Assembly: GCA_018057705.1 (NCBI GenBank)
Contig: JAGPDF010000014.1
Coordinates: forward strand, 1 to 64,000
Origin: Thermoanaerobaculia bacterium
GTDB taxonomy: Bacteria > Acidobacteriota > Thermoanaerobaculia > Multivoradales > JAGPDF01
Direction: 5' to 3'
Length of the DNA: 64,000 nucleotides
In this document: positions 40,904 to 50,185 of the stretch, piece after piece
Numbering within the stretch: position 1 is the first letter of the stretch
How the letters are laid out: every line of letters starts with the position of its first letter
Translations under genes and position numbers: made by a program
The notes under the pieces: generated by a model
What the model saw: the letters and a program-made list of their open reading frames with translations, nothing else
Database searches by the model: none
What the model was told of the DNA's origin: nothing

Positions 40904-42568
40904 TTGACGGTTCTGGAATCGGAGCTCAAGCAGGACGATCTGTTCGCGAGCCGGCGTGCTCACTGGCTCACCGAGCTCGAGAGACTCGCCGCTGACGAGG
41001 CGGCGCTGCGCAACGGCGGCGGTCCGAAGGCGCAGGCCCGCCAGCGCGAGCAGAACAAGTACACGGCCCGGGAGCGGGTCGCAGCACTCTGTGATCCGCA
41101 GAGCCCCTTCCTCGAGATCGGCCTCTGGGCGGCCTACGGCATGTATGCGGAGTGGGGTGGGGCGCCCGGCGGCGGCGTCGTTGCCGGGGTCGGCCGGATT
41201 CACGGTCGCGATGTCCTGGTCGTCGCCGATGACGCCACGGTGAAGGCCGGCGCGAAGTTCCCGCTCGGCATCAAGAAGGTGTTGCGCGCGCAGGAGATCG
41301 CGCTCGAGAACCGCCTCCCCGTGATCTACCTCGTCGACTCCGCCGGAGTCTTCCTGCCGATGCAGGACGAGATCTTCCCTGACCGCGAGCACTACGGGCG
41401 GATCTTCTACAACAACGCCCGGCTCTCGGCGGCCGGCGTCTTCCAGATGGCGGCGATCGTCGGCTCCTGTGTCGCCGGGGGCGCCTATCTGCCGATCATG
41501 AGCGACGAGACCCATATCGTCGAGGGCACCGGCTCGATCTTCCTCGCCGGCTCGCATCTGGTGGCCGCGGCGATCGGCGAACGCATCGAGAACGAGGCCC
41601 TGGGCGGCGCTGTCGTGCAGGCCGACATCTCGGGGGTCGTCGACCATCGTCACCCCGACGAGGCCGCCTGCTTCGCGAAGCTCCGTTCGCAGTTCGAACA
41701 GTTGGCCAGGGGCGAGCGGGCGCCGTTCGCGCGGCGGGCGCTGCGGGCGCCGCTCCACGACCCGGAGGAGCTCCTCGGCATCCTGCCGGTCGAGCGCACG
41801 CGGCCGTACGACGCCCACGAGCTCCTCGCCCGGCTCCTCGACGGCTCGGAGTTCGACGAGTTCAAGGAGACCTACGGCCGGACGCTGGTCTGCGGCACCG
41901 GCTGGATCGGCGGGCACGCGGTCGGCATCGTCGCCAACCAGCGTTCGGTGGTGGACCGGCGGACCGGCCTCGAGCCGCGCGACAAGGAGCTCCAGATCGG
42001 CGGCGTGATCTACAGCGACTCGGCCGACAAGGGGGCGCGTTTCGTCGAGTTGTGCAACCAGAAGAAGATCCCGCTGCTGTTCCTGCAGGACGTCACCGGG
42101 TTCATGGTCGGCTCGCGCTCGGAGCGCGGCGGCATCATCAAGGACGGCGCCAAGATGGTGAACGCGGTGGCGAACTCCGTGGTGCCGAAGATCACGATCT
42201 TCGTCGGCAACAGCTACGGCGCCGGCAACTACGCGATGTGCGGCAAGGCCTACGGCGCGCGTTTCCTCTTTGCCTGGCCGTCGGCGTCGATCGCTGTGAT
42301 GGGCGGCGAACAGGCGTCGAAGACCCTGCTTTCGATCCAGCTCAAAAATCGCGGCGAAGAGGTCTCGGAAGAGGAGAAAAAAGAGCGTCTCGCCGACATC
42401 CAGAAGCGCTACGCCGACGCCATGAACCCGCGCTACGCCGCGGCCCGCCTCTGGGTGGACGGCATCATCGATCCCCGCCAGACCCGCGAGGTCGTCGCCC
42501 ACGCCCTCGAAGCCTGCGCCAACAACCCGGAGGTTCCCGAGTTCAAGACCGGCGTCCTGCAGACCTGA
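40904..42568 (+). CDS. acyl-CoA carboxylase carboxyltransferase subunit (methylcrotonyl-CoA carboxylase beta-like)
   Basis: A 554-residue carboxyltransferase starting at TTG, supported by a perfect AAGGAGG five bases upstream. Conserved stretches include NKYTARERVAALCDP, EIFPDREHYGRIFYNNARLSA, GSCVAGGAYLPIMSDETHIVEGTGSIFLAG, LQDVTGFMVGSRSERGGIIKDGAKM and VGNSYGAGNYAMCGKAYGARFLFAWPSASIAVMGGEQA. They fit the methylcrotonyl/geranyl-CoA carboxylase beta branch better than propionyl-CoA carboxylase. It transfers CO2 from biotin to an acyl-CoA, in leucine or isoprenoid breakdown. No biotin carboxylase subunit is encoded nearby, so the partner must be elsewhere. Confidence 0.92.
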   Translation: MTVLESELKQDDLFASRRAHWLTELERLAADEAALRNGGGPKAQARQREQNKYTARERVAALCDPQSPFLEIGLWAAYGMYAEWGGAPGGGVVAGVGRIHGRDVLVVADDATVKAGAKFPLGIKKVLRAQEIALENRLPVIYLVDSAGVFLPMQDEIFPDREHYGRIFYNNARLSAAGVFQMAAIVGSCVAGGAYLPIMSDETHIVEGTGSIFLAGSHLVAAAIGERIENEALGGAVVQADISGVVDHRHPDEAACFAKLRSQFEQLARGERAPFARRALRAPLHDPEELLGILPVERTRPYDAHELLARLLDGSEFDEFKETYGRTLVCGTGWIGGHAVGIVANQRSVVDRRTGLEPRDKELQIGGVIYSDSADKGARFVELCNQKKIPLLFLQDVTGFMVGSRSERGGIIKDGAKMVNAVANSVVPKITIFVGNSYGAGNYAMCGKAYGARFLFAWPSASIAVMGGEQASKTLLSIQLKNRGEEVSEEEKKERLADIQKRYADAMNPRYAAARLWVDGIIDPRQTREVVAHALEACANNPEVPEFKTGVLQT

Positions 42569-42693
42569 GGGTCGTCGACGTCGGCTGGGCCGGTCTCCGG
42601 CCGTGGCGCCCTTGCGAGCTCAAATCCGTTCTCCCATGGGAAGTGTCCCCGCTCCGTCGCCGGTGCGGGGGTCCACGACTGCCGGGGAGAGTG

Positions 42694-44766
42694 ATGAGCG
42701 ACCCGCTTCCGACCCTTCTCACGCCTGGGCGCCGGCTCGCCGGCGGCGCGCTGTTGCTCCTGCTCGTCGCCCTGGGCGTGTTGCGGTCGGCGGTGGGCAC
42801 GAAACTCGACAGTCTCACTGCCGACGAACCCTGGCACATCGTCGCCGGCACGGAGTACGCGCGGGCGGGAGAGTTCCAGCTCAACCCCGAGCATCCCCCA
42901 TTGGTGAAGCTCTGGGTCGGCGCGGCGATGCCGGCCGATTTCCGGATCCAGCCGGCAGCGGCGCTGCGTGAAAAGGCGCAGGAACGCAAGTGGGCCGAAG
43001 AGACGCTGTTCAAGGAGAACGATCCACAGAGGGCGCAGACGAGGGCGCGCAGGGCGATGTGGGTCTTGAACGGGCTTCTCCTGTGGCTGCTGGGACTGGT
43101 CGTCTGGCGTGCCTGCGGGTGGGCGTGGGCGGCGGGTACGCTCGCCTTCCTGGCGATCGAGCCGACCGTGGGTGCGCATATGCCAGTGGTCATGACCGAC
43201 CTGCCCCTGGCTCTCACCCTGATGATCGCCCTCGTCACATCGGGTCTGCTCGCAGCGACCTGGAGCTGGGGCTGGGTCGTGGGCGCCGGCGTCGCGATCG
43301 GGCTCGCCCTCGCGGCCAAGCACTCGGCGCTGCCGGGCCTCGTCGGTCTCGCCGCAGTCCTGTTCCTCGCCGCCGCGCTCGGCTGGCGCGAGGGGCGTTG
43401 GCGCGGCTTACTCGGTCGTTTCGGCAAGCTGAGCGTCGCCGCGGTCCTGGCGCTCGTCGTGCTCTGGTCGCTCTACGGCTTGCGCTTCCATGCCGGGCGG
43501 GAAGGCGGCGATGCCTTCAATCGCCCGATGGCCGACAAGATCGCGGAGCTCAAACTCGGTCCCTGGCGCGAAGGCATCGCTTTCGCGGACCGTTGGCACC
43601 TCCTGCCACGGGCCTACCTCTGGGGCCTCGCCGACACGGTGCGCACCGGCGTCGAAGGCCGCGGAATCAGCCAGCACTTCATCTGGGGGGAGACGTACTT
43701 CGGCAGGGCGCCGTGGTTTGCCTGGCCCGCGATCGTCCTGTCCAAGTTGCCGCTGGCCCTGATGGGGCTCGCGGCGCTCGGGCTGGCGCTGCTCTGGCGC
43801 TCGCGCCTGCCGGCAGGCGCGAGTTGGACGCTTCGGATGCTCCTCGGCGTGGGCGCCTGCCATCTCCTGGCGCTCGCGGGTTCGGGGGGCGTGTGGGGTG
43901 GCGTACGACATGCCACTCCGTTGCTGACGGCGGCGGCGATCCTCGCCGGCCTCGCCGTCAGCCAGGGCTGGCAGCGACGATCCCGTGTCGCGCTCGCCGG
44001 CGTCACCGCGCTCCTCGTCGCAGCGCTCGCGATGACCGTCCGTGAGCCGCGGCTCTGGGAGTACCACAACGAGCTCGTCGGCGGCAGCGAGGGTGCCTAT
44101 CGCTACTTCGCCAACGAGGGCCTCGACCTGGGTCAGCGCTTCGCCGAGATCCGCGCCTTCCATGACCGCGAGATCGCGCCCAGCGGACTGCCTCTCTTTG
44201 CGTCGTACTGGATGATCGAGGAGCAGGTGCGCGGGGCGCGGCTCAACTACCGCCGGCGCGTCGAGAGTCTCGACGACGCCAACGTCGAAGGGCGCTTCGA
44301 CGGCTACTTCGTCTACACCATGTCCGACACCCTGCCCTGGCCGAGCTGGGACTGGGATCCCGAGGAGGTCTTTCGCGAGCTCGAGCTCGTGGCGCGCTTC
44401 GGCTATATCGGTATCTGGAAGGGCGTGCAGGTGCGACCGCAGACCCGCGCCAGCAGCCTTTCCGCGAAAGTCATGGACTACATCTACGAAGAGGGCGGCA
44501 GCGATTGGGCGCTCGTGGCCCGGAGGCTGGAAGAGGTCGCCGCGTTGCTGCCGCAGAAAGTCGATACGGGTGTCGAGCTGGGCAACGCCTACCTGCGCCT
44601 AGGAGAGGGTGGACGAGCGGTCGCGGCCTATCGCCGGTTGCTCGAGCAGGACAAAGTGCCGCTCGACGCTCTGATTCGCCAACAGGTCGAGACGCAGATC
44701 GAGAGCATCGAGACGGCCACCCATCTCGCGGCGGTCGAGCCCATGCGCAATCCGTGGCTGGAGTAG
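42694..44766 (+). CDS. polytopic GT-C glycosyltransferase (PMT/ArnT-like) with C-terminal TPR-like segment
   Basis: A 690-residue membrane protein (ATG 42694 with GGGGAGA ribosome site). The first extracytoplasmic loop carries the acidic GT-C motif LTADEPWHI and the downstream NPEHPPLVKL, as in dolichyl/undecaprenyl-phosphate-mannose-dependent transferases (PF13231/PMT_2). About ten to twelve hydrophobic helices follow to residue 460. The rest is periplasmic, with a short TPR-like stretch near the end (GVELGNAYLRLGEGGRAVAAYRRLL). It probably transfers a sugar from a lipid carrier to protein or glycan in the periplasm. The frame is open upstream within the carboxylase gene, but no similarity starts before 42694. 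Confidence 0.82.
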   Translation: MSDPLPTLLTPGRRLAGGALLLLLVALGVLRSAVGTKLDSLTADEPWHIVAGTEYARAGEFQLNPEHPPLVKLWVGAAMPADFRIQPAAALREKAQERKWAEETLFKENDPQRAQTRARRAMWVLNGLLLWLLGLVVWRACGWAWAAGTLAFLAIEPTVGAHMPVVMTDLPLALTLMIALVTSGLLAATWSWGWVVGAGVAIGLALAAKHSALPGLVGLAAVLFLAAALGWREGRWRGLLGRFGKLSVAAVLALVVLWSLYGLRFHAGREGGDAFNRPMADKIAELKLGPWREGIAFADRWHLLPRAYLWGLADTVRTGVEGRGISQHFIWGETYFGRAPWFAWPAIVLSKLPLALMGLAALGLALLWRSRLPAGASWTLRMLLGVGACHLLALAGSGGVWGGVRHATPLLTAAAILAGLAVSQGWQRRSRVALAGVTALLVAALAMTVREPRLWEYHNELVGGSEGAYRYFANEGLDLGQRFAEIRAFHDREIAPSGLPLFASYWMIEEQVRGARLNYRRRVESLDDANVEGRFDGYFVYTMSDTLPWPSWDWDPEEVFRELELVARFGYIGIWKGVQVRPQTRASSLSAKVMDYIYEEGGSDWALVARRLEEVAALLPQKVDTGVELGNAYLRLGEGGRAVAAYRRLLEQDKVPLDALIRQQVETQIESIETATHLAAVEPMRNPWLE

Positions 44767-44801
44767 CCCGCGCTGCCGGCTGCCTGCAGGAGCTTGCGCT
44801 T

Positions 44802-45404
44802 CTACGCTTCGGTCGAGGCGAGCTCGAGGTGGAGGAGGGCGCGGGCGGCGCGCCAGTCGCGCTGCACGGTGCGGCGGGAGACATCGGTCGCGTCGGCGAT
44901 CTCGGCGAAGGTGAGGCCGCCGAAGAAGTGCCATTCGACGGTCTGGGCGAGTCGGGGCGCCTCGCTCTCGAGGCGCGAAAGCGCGTCGTCCAGAGCGAGC
45001 AGGTCCTCGACGGGCGCTGATGCCGCCGGCGCCGCTACCTGAATGGCCTCGAAGTCGACATCGGCCTGGCCGCCGCCGCGCTTCGAGGCCTTCCGACCGC
45101 GGGCGTCGTCGATCACGATCTGGCGCATGGCGCGCGAGGCGACCGCGAAGAAGTGGGTGCGGTCGTGGTACGGCAGGTCGCCGCGCTTGGCGATGCGCAG
45201 GAACGCCTCGTGCACCAGCGAGGTCGCCGACGGCCCGGAGTTGCGCGCTCCTCGCACGTGGCGCCCGGCCAGCGCGCGCAGATCGTCGTAGACGATCTCG
45301 AAGAGTTTCCCCGGGGCGGCGCTGTCGCCGCCGCGTGCCGCGGCCAGCAGGCGCGTGACGGCGCCGGCGGCGGGCGCCTCGTCGGACGGGTCGAAAGCGG
45401 ACAT
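44802..45404 (-). CDS. ECF RNA polymerase sigma factor (Sig-70_X6 / TIGR02999 type)
   Basis: A 200-residue sigma factor. The sigma-2 region is LFEIVYDDLRALAGRHVRG... TSLVHEAFLRIAKR with HFFAVASRAMRQIVIDDARGRKASKRGGG, hallmark of the acidobacterial/planctomycete ECF group TIGR02999. The sigma-4 region is VEWHFFGGLTFAEIADATDVSRRTVQRDWRAARALL. ATG 45404 is preferred over 45416, because a TACAAT -10 box overlaps the latter. No anti-sigma gene is adjacent; instead the divergent neighbour is a kinase-TPR receptor, and in this group activity is thought to be controlled by such kinases. It is the only ECF sigma in the window. Confidence 0.92.
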   Translation of the reverse strand: MSAFDPSDEAPAAGAVTRLLAAARGGDSAAPGKLFEIVYDDLRALAGRHVRGARNSGPSATSLVHEAFLRIAKRGDLPYHDRTHFFAVASRAMRQIVIDDARGRKASKRGGGQADVDFEAIQVAAPAASAPVEDLLALDDALSRLESEAPRLAQTVEWHFFGGLTFAEIADATDVSRRTVQRDWRAARALLHLELASTEA

Positions 45405-45414
45405 TTCCTTGCAC

Positions 45415-45420
45415 ATTGTA
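45415..45420 (-). promoter_or_regulatory. -10 box of the ECF sigma gene
   Basis: TACAAT on the minus strand (5/6 match to TATAAT) sits 10 bases upstream of the ATG at 45404, implying a leaderless or near-leaderless message. No convincing -35 is visible. The divergent kinase gene starts only 53 bases away, so the two promoters overlap. Confidence 0.4.
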
Positions 45421-45457
45421 GCGCCCGTTCGGAAAGCCGGGCACCCGGGAGAGCGGC

Positions 45458-48253
45458 GTGGCAGAATCGCGCCTCGCGATGAGAGCGCCCGAGACTCCGG
45501 TCGAACGCCGCGCCCGCCTCTTCACCGAGCTCTGCGAGCTGGGCGAGCCGGAGCGGCGCGCGGCGCTCGCGCGTCTCGCCTCCGAGGACCCCGCGCTCGC
45601 CGCCGACGTCGAGCGCATGCTGGCGCTGGATCGCGAGTCGCAGGGACCGATCGAAGGGTTGCGCGGCGAGGTGGCGGAGGCGGCCGGCAGGCAGCTCCTC
45701 GCCAGCGAGATCGCCGAGCCCCCGCCGCCCGAACGGCTCGGCGCCTGGCGGCTGGGCGAGAAGCTGGGCGCGGGAGGGATGGGCGAGGTCTGGGCCGCCG
45801 AGCGTGTCGAGGGCGGTTTCACCCAGCGCGCGGCGGTGAAGCTGGTGCGCTCCGGCATGGCGAGCCGCGAGGTCGTCGCGCGCTTCGCCGTCGAGCGCCA
45901 GCTCCTCGCCCGCCTCGAGCACCCCGCCATCGCTCGCCTCCTCGACGGCGGCATCGCGCCCGACGGTCGCCCCTGGTTCGCGATGGAGCGCGTCGACGGG
46001 CGGTCGGTGACGCGCTTCGCCGAGGATCGTGGCCTCGACGTCGACGCCCGACTGCGCCTGTTCCTCGCGATCTGCGAGGCCGTCGACTTCGCGCACCGCT
46101 CGCTGGTCGTCCATCGCGATCTCAAGCCGTCGAACATCCTGGTGACCGGGGAAGGGAAACCGAAACTGCTCGATTTCGGTCTCGCCAAGCTACTCGAGCC
46201 AGCGCTCGAAGACGGCGCGGATGGCGGCGCCACGCGCACCGAGCTGCGCGCGCTGACCCCTGCCTACGCCGCGCCCGAGCAGATTCTCGGCGAACCGGTC
46301 ACCACGACGACCGACGTGTATTCTCTGGGAGTCATCCTCTTCGAGCTGCTGACCGGCGTTCTGCCCCACCGCCGGCGGTCGAGCAGCTCGGCCAGCACGC
46401 TCGCAGCCGATGTGGCGCACGAAACGATCGAGCGCCCGTCGCTGCGCCTGCGCCGGCTCGCCTCGGGGAGGCCGGGCGAGACTCGCCTGCGCCAACGGCT
46501 CGAGGGCGATCTCGACACCGTCGTTCTCAAGGCGCTTTCGCGCGAGCCTGAGCGGCGCTACGTCTCGGTGGCGGCCCTGTCGGCGGATCTCCTCGCGCAT
46601 CTCGCCGGTCGGCCGATCGCCGCCCGCCCGGATACGGCCGGCTACCGCCTTTCGAAGTTCGTCCGCCGGCATCGACTTGCCGTCGCGGCAGCAGGACTCG
46701 TGGTGGCGTCCCTCGTCGGCGGCCTGACGGTTTCGCTCGTCCAGACGAAGCGGGCGAACGCCGCGGCGGCGAAGGCCGAGCTCGAAGCCCGGCGCGCCGG
46801 GCGCGTCAAGGACTTCCTCATCTCGGTCTTCGAACAGGCGGATCCGAACCAGTCGAGGGGAGCCGAGATGCCCGCCCGCCAGATCCTCACCGAAGGAGTG
46901 GAGCGGCTGACGACTGACCTGCGCGACGAGCCCGAGGTTCGCGCCGAGCTCTACGATGCGGTGGCGCACATCCAGGGAGGCCTGGGACTGCTCGACGAGG
47001 GGCTGGCGAGTGCGGAGCTCGCCGCAGCGGAGCGTGCGCGGCTCTTCGGCCCGCGCTCGCGCGAGCATGCGCTGAGCCTGGTGACGATGGGAAGAGCGCT
47101 GCTCGCCCTGGGGCGCGTCGAGGAGGCAGGCAAGCGCTTCGAGGAGGCGGTAGCGCATTTCGAGAGCGCGGGCGAAGCGCGCTCCATCGATTGCGCCGCC
47201 GCCCTTTCGGGCCGCGCCGAGGTGCACATGTTGACGGAGAACCTCCCGGGTGCAATCGCCGACGAGCGCCTCGCTTTCGAGATCACAGCTGCGACGCTGG
47301 GCGAGACCGATCCCGAGACCCTCGAGCATCTCTCCAACATCGCCGTGCTGCAGACCGAGTCCGGAACCTTTGCCGAAGCGGTGAGGACCTTTCGGGAGAT
47401 CCTCGCCGTACTCGAGCCCGCCGAAGGCGCCGATTCTCCGAAAGTCCTGAACGTCGTGCTCAATCTCGCCACGGCGCTCGACTCGGCGGGCGAGACCACG
47501 GAGGCGCTGCCCTACTTCGAGCGCGTGGTCGATGGGCGTCGGCGGATCTACGGCACGCGGCATCCGGCGCTCGGCGAGGCCCTGGTCATCACGAGCTTGC
47601 GCCTTTCGCGCGCCGGACGCAGCGACCAGGCGCTCGCCGCGCTCGCCGAGGCGCGGGCCATCTACCAGCCGCTCGACCATCCGGAGCTCGGATCGGTCGA
47701 CAACTACACCGGTCTCGCGCTCACCGACCTGGGCCGTTTCGTCGAGGCCGAGCGCGCCTTCGAGCACGCTGCGGCGCGCTTCGCGAAGAACCTGGGCGCC
47801 GACAGCATCCTGGCTGTGAATGCGCTGGCGAACGAGGCCTTCACGGTGAGCGAGCAGGGGCGCATCGTGGAGGCGCAGGCAATGTTCGAGCGCGCCATTG
47901 CCGCTACGCGCACGCTGGGAGAGTTCGACAACCCGCGCCTCCTGCGAAGCCGCCTCTCCTGGGGCGCGAACCTGCGCAAGCTCGGCCGCTTCACCGCTGC
48001 GCGCACGGTGCTCGAAGAGGCCTGGGAGCTCGCCCGCGCCAAGCTCGACGCCGGTCACCTGCGCATCGCCGAAGCGGAGGTCGAGCTCGCGCGCCTCGAG
48101 CTCGCCGAAGGTGGCTCCGGCGCCGCCGGCCGCGCTCGTGAGCGGCTCGCCGCCGCCGAAGCGATCGCTGCGAAGAAGGCCCCCAGCCCCGTCTTCGCCC
48201 GCAATCTCGCCGCTGCGCGGGCCGAGCTCGCGGCCCGAGCGGGGACCGGATGA
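45458..48253 (+). CDS. serine/threonine protein kinase with transmembrane helix and TPR repeats, partner of the ECF sigma
   Basis: A 931-residue receptor kinase (GTG 45458 with GGGAG about six bases upstream; ATG 45479 is an alternative). An N-terminal helical region of about 90 residues is followed by a complete kinase domain: GAGGMGEVW, AVKLV lysine, VHRDLKPSNIL, DFGLAK and PAYAAPEQ. The transmembrane helix is LAVAAAGLVVASLVGGLTVSLV. A KDFLISVFEQADPNQSRG segment follows, then about 400 residues of TPR repeats, an arrangement repeatedly seen next to TIGR02999 sigma factors. It probably phosphorylates the divergent sigma factor in response to envelope signals; this is inference from synteny. 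Confidence 0.92.
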   Translation: MAESRLAMRAPETPVERRARLFTELCELGEPERRAALARLASEDPALAADVERMLALDRESQGPIEGLRGEVAEAAGRQLLASEIAEPPPPERLGAWRLGEKLGAGGMGEVWAAERVEGGFTQRAAVKLVRSGMASREVVARFAVERQLLARLEHPAIARLLDGGIAPDGRPWFAMERVDGRSVTRFAEDRGLDVDARLRLFLAICEAVDFAHRSLVVHRDLKPSNILVTGEGKPKLLDFGLAKLLEPALEDGADGGATRTELRALTPAYAAPEQILGEPVTTTTDVYSLGVILFELLTGVLPHRRRSSSSASTLAADVAHETIERPSLRLRRLASGRPGETRLRQRLEGDLDTVVLKALSREPERRYVSVAALSADLLAHLAGRPIAARPDTAGYRLSKFVRRHRLAVAAAGLVVASLVGGLTVSLVQTKRANAAAAKAELEARRAGRVKDFLISVFEQADPNQSRGAEMPARQILTEGVERLTTDLRDEPEVRAELYDAVAHIQGGLGLLDEGLASAELAAAERARLFGPRSREHALSLVTMGRALLALGRVEEAGKRFEEAVAHFESAGEARSIDCAAALSGRAEVHMLTENLPGAIADERLAFEITAATLGETDPETLEHLSNIAVLQTESGTFAEAVRTFREILAVLEPAEGADSPKVLNVVLNLATALDSAGETTEALPYFERVVDGRRRIYGTRHPALGEALVITSLRLSRAGRSDQALAALAEARAIYQPLDHPELGSVDNYTGLALTDLGRFVEAERAFEHAAARFAKNLGADSILAVNALANEAFTVSEQGRIVEAQAMFERAIAATRTLGEFDNPRLLRSRLSWGANLRKLGRFTAARTVLEEAWELARAKLDAGHLRIAEAEVELARLELAEGGSGAAGRARERLAAAEAIAAKKAPSPVFARNLAAARAELAARAGTG

Positions 48254-48278
48254 AGCTTCCCGGAGGAAGACAAACACG

Positions 48279-48758
48279 ATGACGGTCGAGGCGCCTGCAG
48301 CTCCGATTCTTCTGCATCCGATTGGCGTCGTGCATTCGCCCTACCGGACGAAGGACGATGTGCCCAAGGGGCTTGGCGCGAAGCACGCGGCTCCCGGCGC
48401 GATCGAGATCTTCCCCGAGTTCGCCGCCGGGCTCGCCGACATCGAGGGTTTCTCCCACCTCTACGTGCTGTGGATCTTCGACCGCGCCGGCGACTACGAG
48501 CTCCTGGGCACCAACCCGACCGACGGCCGCGAGCACGGCGTCTTCGCCACACGCTCGCCGCGGCGGCCGAATCCGCTGGCGCTGTCCGTGCTGGAGCTCC
48601 TGGGCCGCGACGGAGCGACGCTATCGGTGCGCGGCGTCGACATGCTCGACGGTTCGCCGGTCGTCGATCTCAAGCCCTACCTCTCGAGCATCCCGCCGGA
48701 GAAGCTCCGCCGCGGCTGGCTCGACGCCGCTGAGGCGGCCGCGAAGACTCCAGACTAG
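48279..48758 (+). CDS. trmO: tRNA (N6-threonylcarbamoyladenosine37-N6)-methyltransferase TrmO
   Basis: A 159-residue member of the TrmO/YaeB/VirR (UPF0066) family: LHPIGVVHSPYRTKDDVPKG, DIEGFSHLYVLWIFDRA, the core motif TRSPRRPNPLALSVLELL and DMLDGSPVVDLKPYL. It methylates t6A37 in tRNA-Thr using SAM. The ATG at 48279 follows a GGAGGA box by about ten bases; the open frame continues upstream antisense-like inside the kinase gene. It lies 25 bases after the kinase. Its stop codon shares the bases CTAG with the stop of the convergent propeller gene. The C-terminal domain of the longer E. coli enzyme is absent. Confidence 0.92.
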   Translation: MTVEAPAAPILLHPIGVVHSPYRTKDDVPKGLGAKHAAPGAIEIFPEFAAGLADIEGFSHLYVLWIFDRAGDYELLGTNPTDGREHGVFATRSPRRPNPLALSVLELLGRDGATLSVRGVDMLDGSPVVDLKPYLSSIPPEKLRRGWLDAAEAAAKTPD

Positions 48759-50137
48759 AGCGTGCTCGCCGACCAGAGCAGGGTGTGCCCAGCCTCGAAG
48801 CCGTCGGCGAAGATGTAGGAGTTCTGGATCCGCAGGAGCGCCATATCGCGCTCGTCGTTGCCATCGACGGCAAAGCCGGCCCCGACCGGCTTGCCCCCCG
48901 AAAGCGTCAACGCCAGGGCGTGATCGTCGCCGTTCGTCGCGCGGTCGAATTCGTAGCGCGCGACACCGTTGCCGTCGAAGGAGGCGTCGGGAAGTCCCTC
49001 CCCATCGAGCCGGGCGAGGAAGAAGCCGCCCGCCTGCGCGCCCGTGGCGTTCATCTTGCCGGCGACGATGAGCTTGCCGTCGCCCTGCAGGAGGGCGTCC
49101 TCGAGCTCGATCCCCTCCTCGAGAATGAAGCTCGCGATGCCCTCCACGCCGTAGCTTCCGTCCTCGGTGCCGAAGGTCGAAATTCGCATGACGTAGGCGA
49201 GCTCGAGGGTGGAGAAGGTGCCGGAGAAGACGACATGGATCTTGCGCGTCGCCGGGTCGATCGCGAGCGCCGTGATGTCGTAGAGGCCCAACTCGGTGAC
49301 GAGATCGACGAAGCCGTCGCCGCCGAAGGCGCTGTCCAGACCGCCCATCGCATTGAGCCGCGCCAGCCGGACGTTGTCATCGGCGTTGAAGGCGATCACG
49401 ATCCTGCCCTGACTGTCCGGCGCGAACGCAGTCAGCGAGTCGTTGGTGGTGCCACCGTCGCTCACGACCGCCCAGCCGTCGAACGACCAGCTCGCATCCG
49501 GTGAGCCGTTCTCGAGGAGCCGGAGCACGAAGGGGTTGTAGTGCGTCGTGTTCGATGGGCAGCGCAGGCAGTGTCCGGCGAGCAGGAGCCTGCCGTCGAG
49601 CTGGCGCTCGGCGGCGACGAACTGGAGCTGCGGATCGGTCCAGGGGGTGCCGAGGTAGAGATGGCCGACGTCGCCGAACGCCGGATCGCCGTCGCCGCTG
49701 GGCAGCAGGCGCACGACTGCCGGTACCTGCGTCGCACCGTCGTAGGTCGAGCCGATGGCGAAGATCGACCCGTCCGGGTCGGCGAAGACGCCGTAGAGAA
49801 CATCTCCTCCTCCTTCCACCAGATCGAAAGCGATCCGTTTGCGGCCGCTTTCGCCCCACGATGTATCGAGAATGCCGGTCCGGGTGAGTTTGGCCAGCAC
49901 CCAATCGAACGTGAACGGCGCAGCCGGGGGGGTCCAGATCATCGTCCCGCCGACCACGAGCGAGCCGTCCGCGAGCGCCGCGACGGCGCTCGCTTCGGCC
50001 TGGGTCGTCCCCGACTCCTGCCAAAGCACCGTCGCCCTGCCGTCGGCGGAGAAGGTCGGGTCGAGGTCGCCGTCGGCGGCGAGAAGCGGCGCTGCAAGCA
50101 GGCAGGCGCAGACGGCGGGAAGCCCGAGCGGTCTCAT
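48755..50137 (-). CDS. secreted delta-60 repeat (beta-propeller) protein with DGFEAG C-terminal tag
   Basis: A 460-residue exported protein (ATG 50137; signal peptide LPAVCACLLAAPLLAA). Its body consists of delta-60 repeats (DUF5122-like, TIGR02608): GDLDPTFSADGRA, GILDTSWGESG, GDPAFGDVGH, GSPDASWSFDG, GGLDSAFGGDGF and GLPDASFDGNGV recur every 50-60 residues, each followed by a strand triplet with an LVVGG or LIVAG core. The chain ends IFADGFEAGxxxxWSASTL. The function is unknown; repeats of this type form extracellular propellers. Its own upstream gap holds the TGTC-N19-CGTTCT element seven bases before the ATG. Confidence 0.85.
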   Translation of the reverse strand: MRPLGLPAVCACLLAAPLLAADGDLDPTFSADGRATVLWQESGTTQAEASAVAALADGSLVVGGTMIWTPPAAPFTFDWVLAKLTRTGILDTSWGESGRKRIAFDLVEGGGDVLYGVFADPDGSIFAIGSTYDGATQVPAVVRLLPSGDGDPAFGDVGHLYLGTPWTDPQLQFVAAERQLDGRLLLAGHCLRCPSNTTHYNPFVLRLLENGSPDASWSFDGWAVVSDGGTTNDSLTAFAPDSQGRIVIAFNADDNVRLARLNAMGGLDSAFGGDGFVDLVTELGLYDITALAIDPATRKIHVVFSGTFSTLELAYVMRISTFGTEDGSYGVEGIASFILEEGIELEDALLQGDGKLIVAGKMNATGAQAGGFFLARLDGEGLPDASFDGNGVARYEFDRATNGDDHALALTLSGGKPVGAGFAVDGNDERDMALLRIQNSYIFADGFEAGHTLLWSASTL

Positions 50138-50144
50138 GACCCTA

Positions 50145-50173
50145 AGAACGGCAAGCACCGCCGAAAGTCGACA
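50145..50173 (-). promoter_or_regulatory. ECF-like promoter element, copy 1
   Basis: Minus strand: TGTC (complement of 50170-50173), 19 bases, CGTTCT (50145-50150), then 7 bases to the ATG at 50137. Spacing and both boxes are identical to the copy at 51903. The short distance to the ATG suggests a leaderless transcript. Confidence 0.55.
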
Positions 50174-50185
50174 GGCGGTCGGCGG

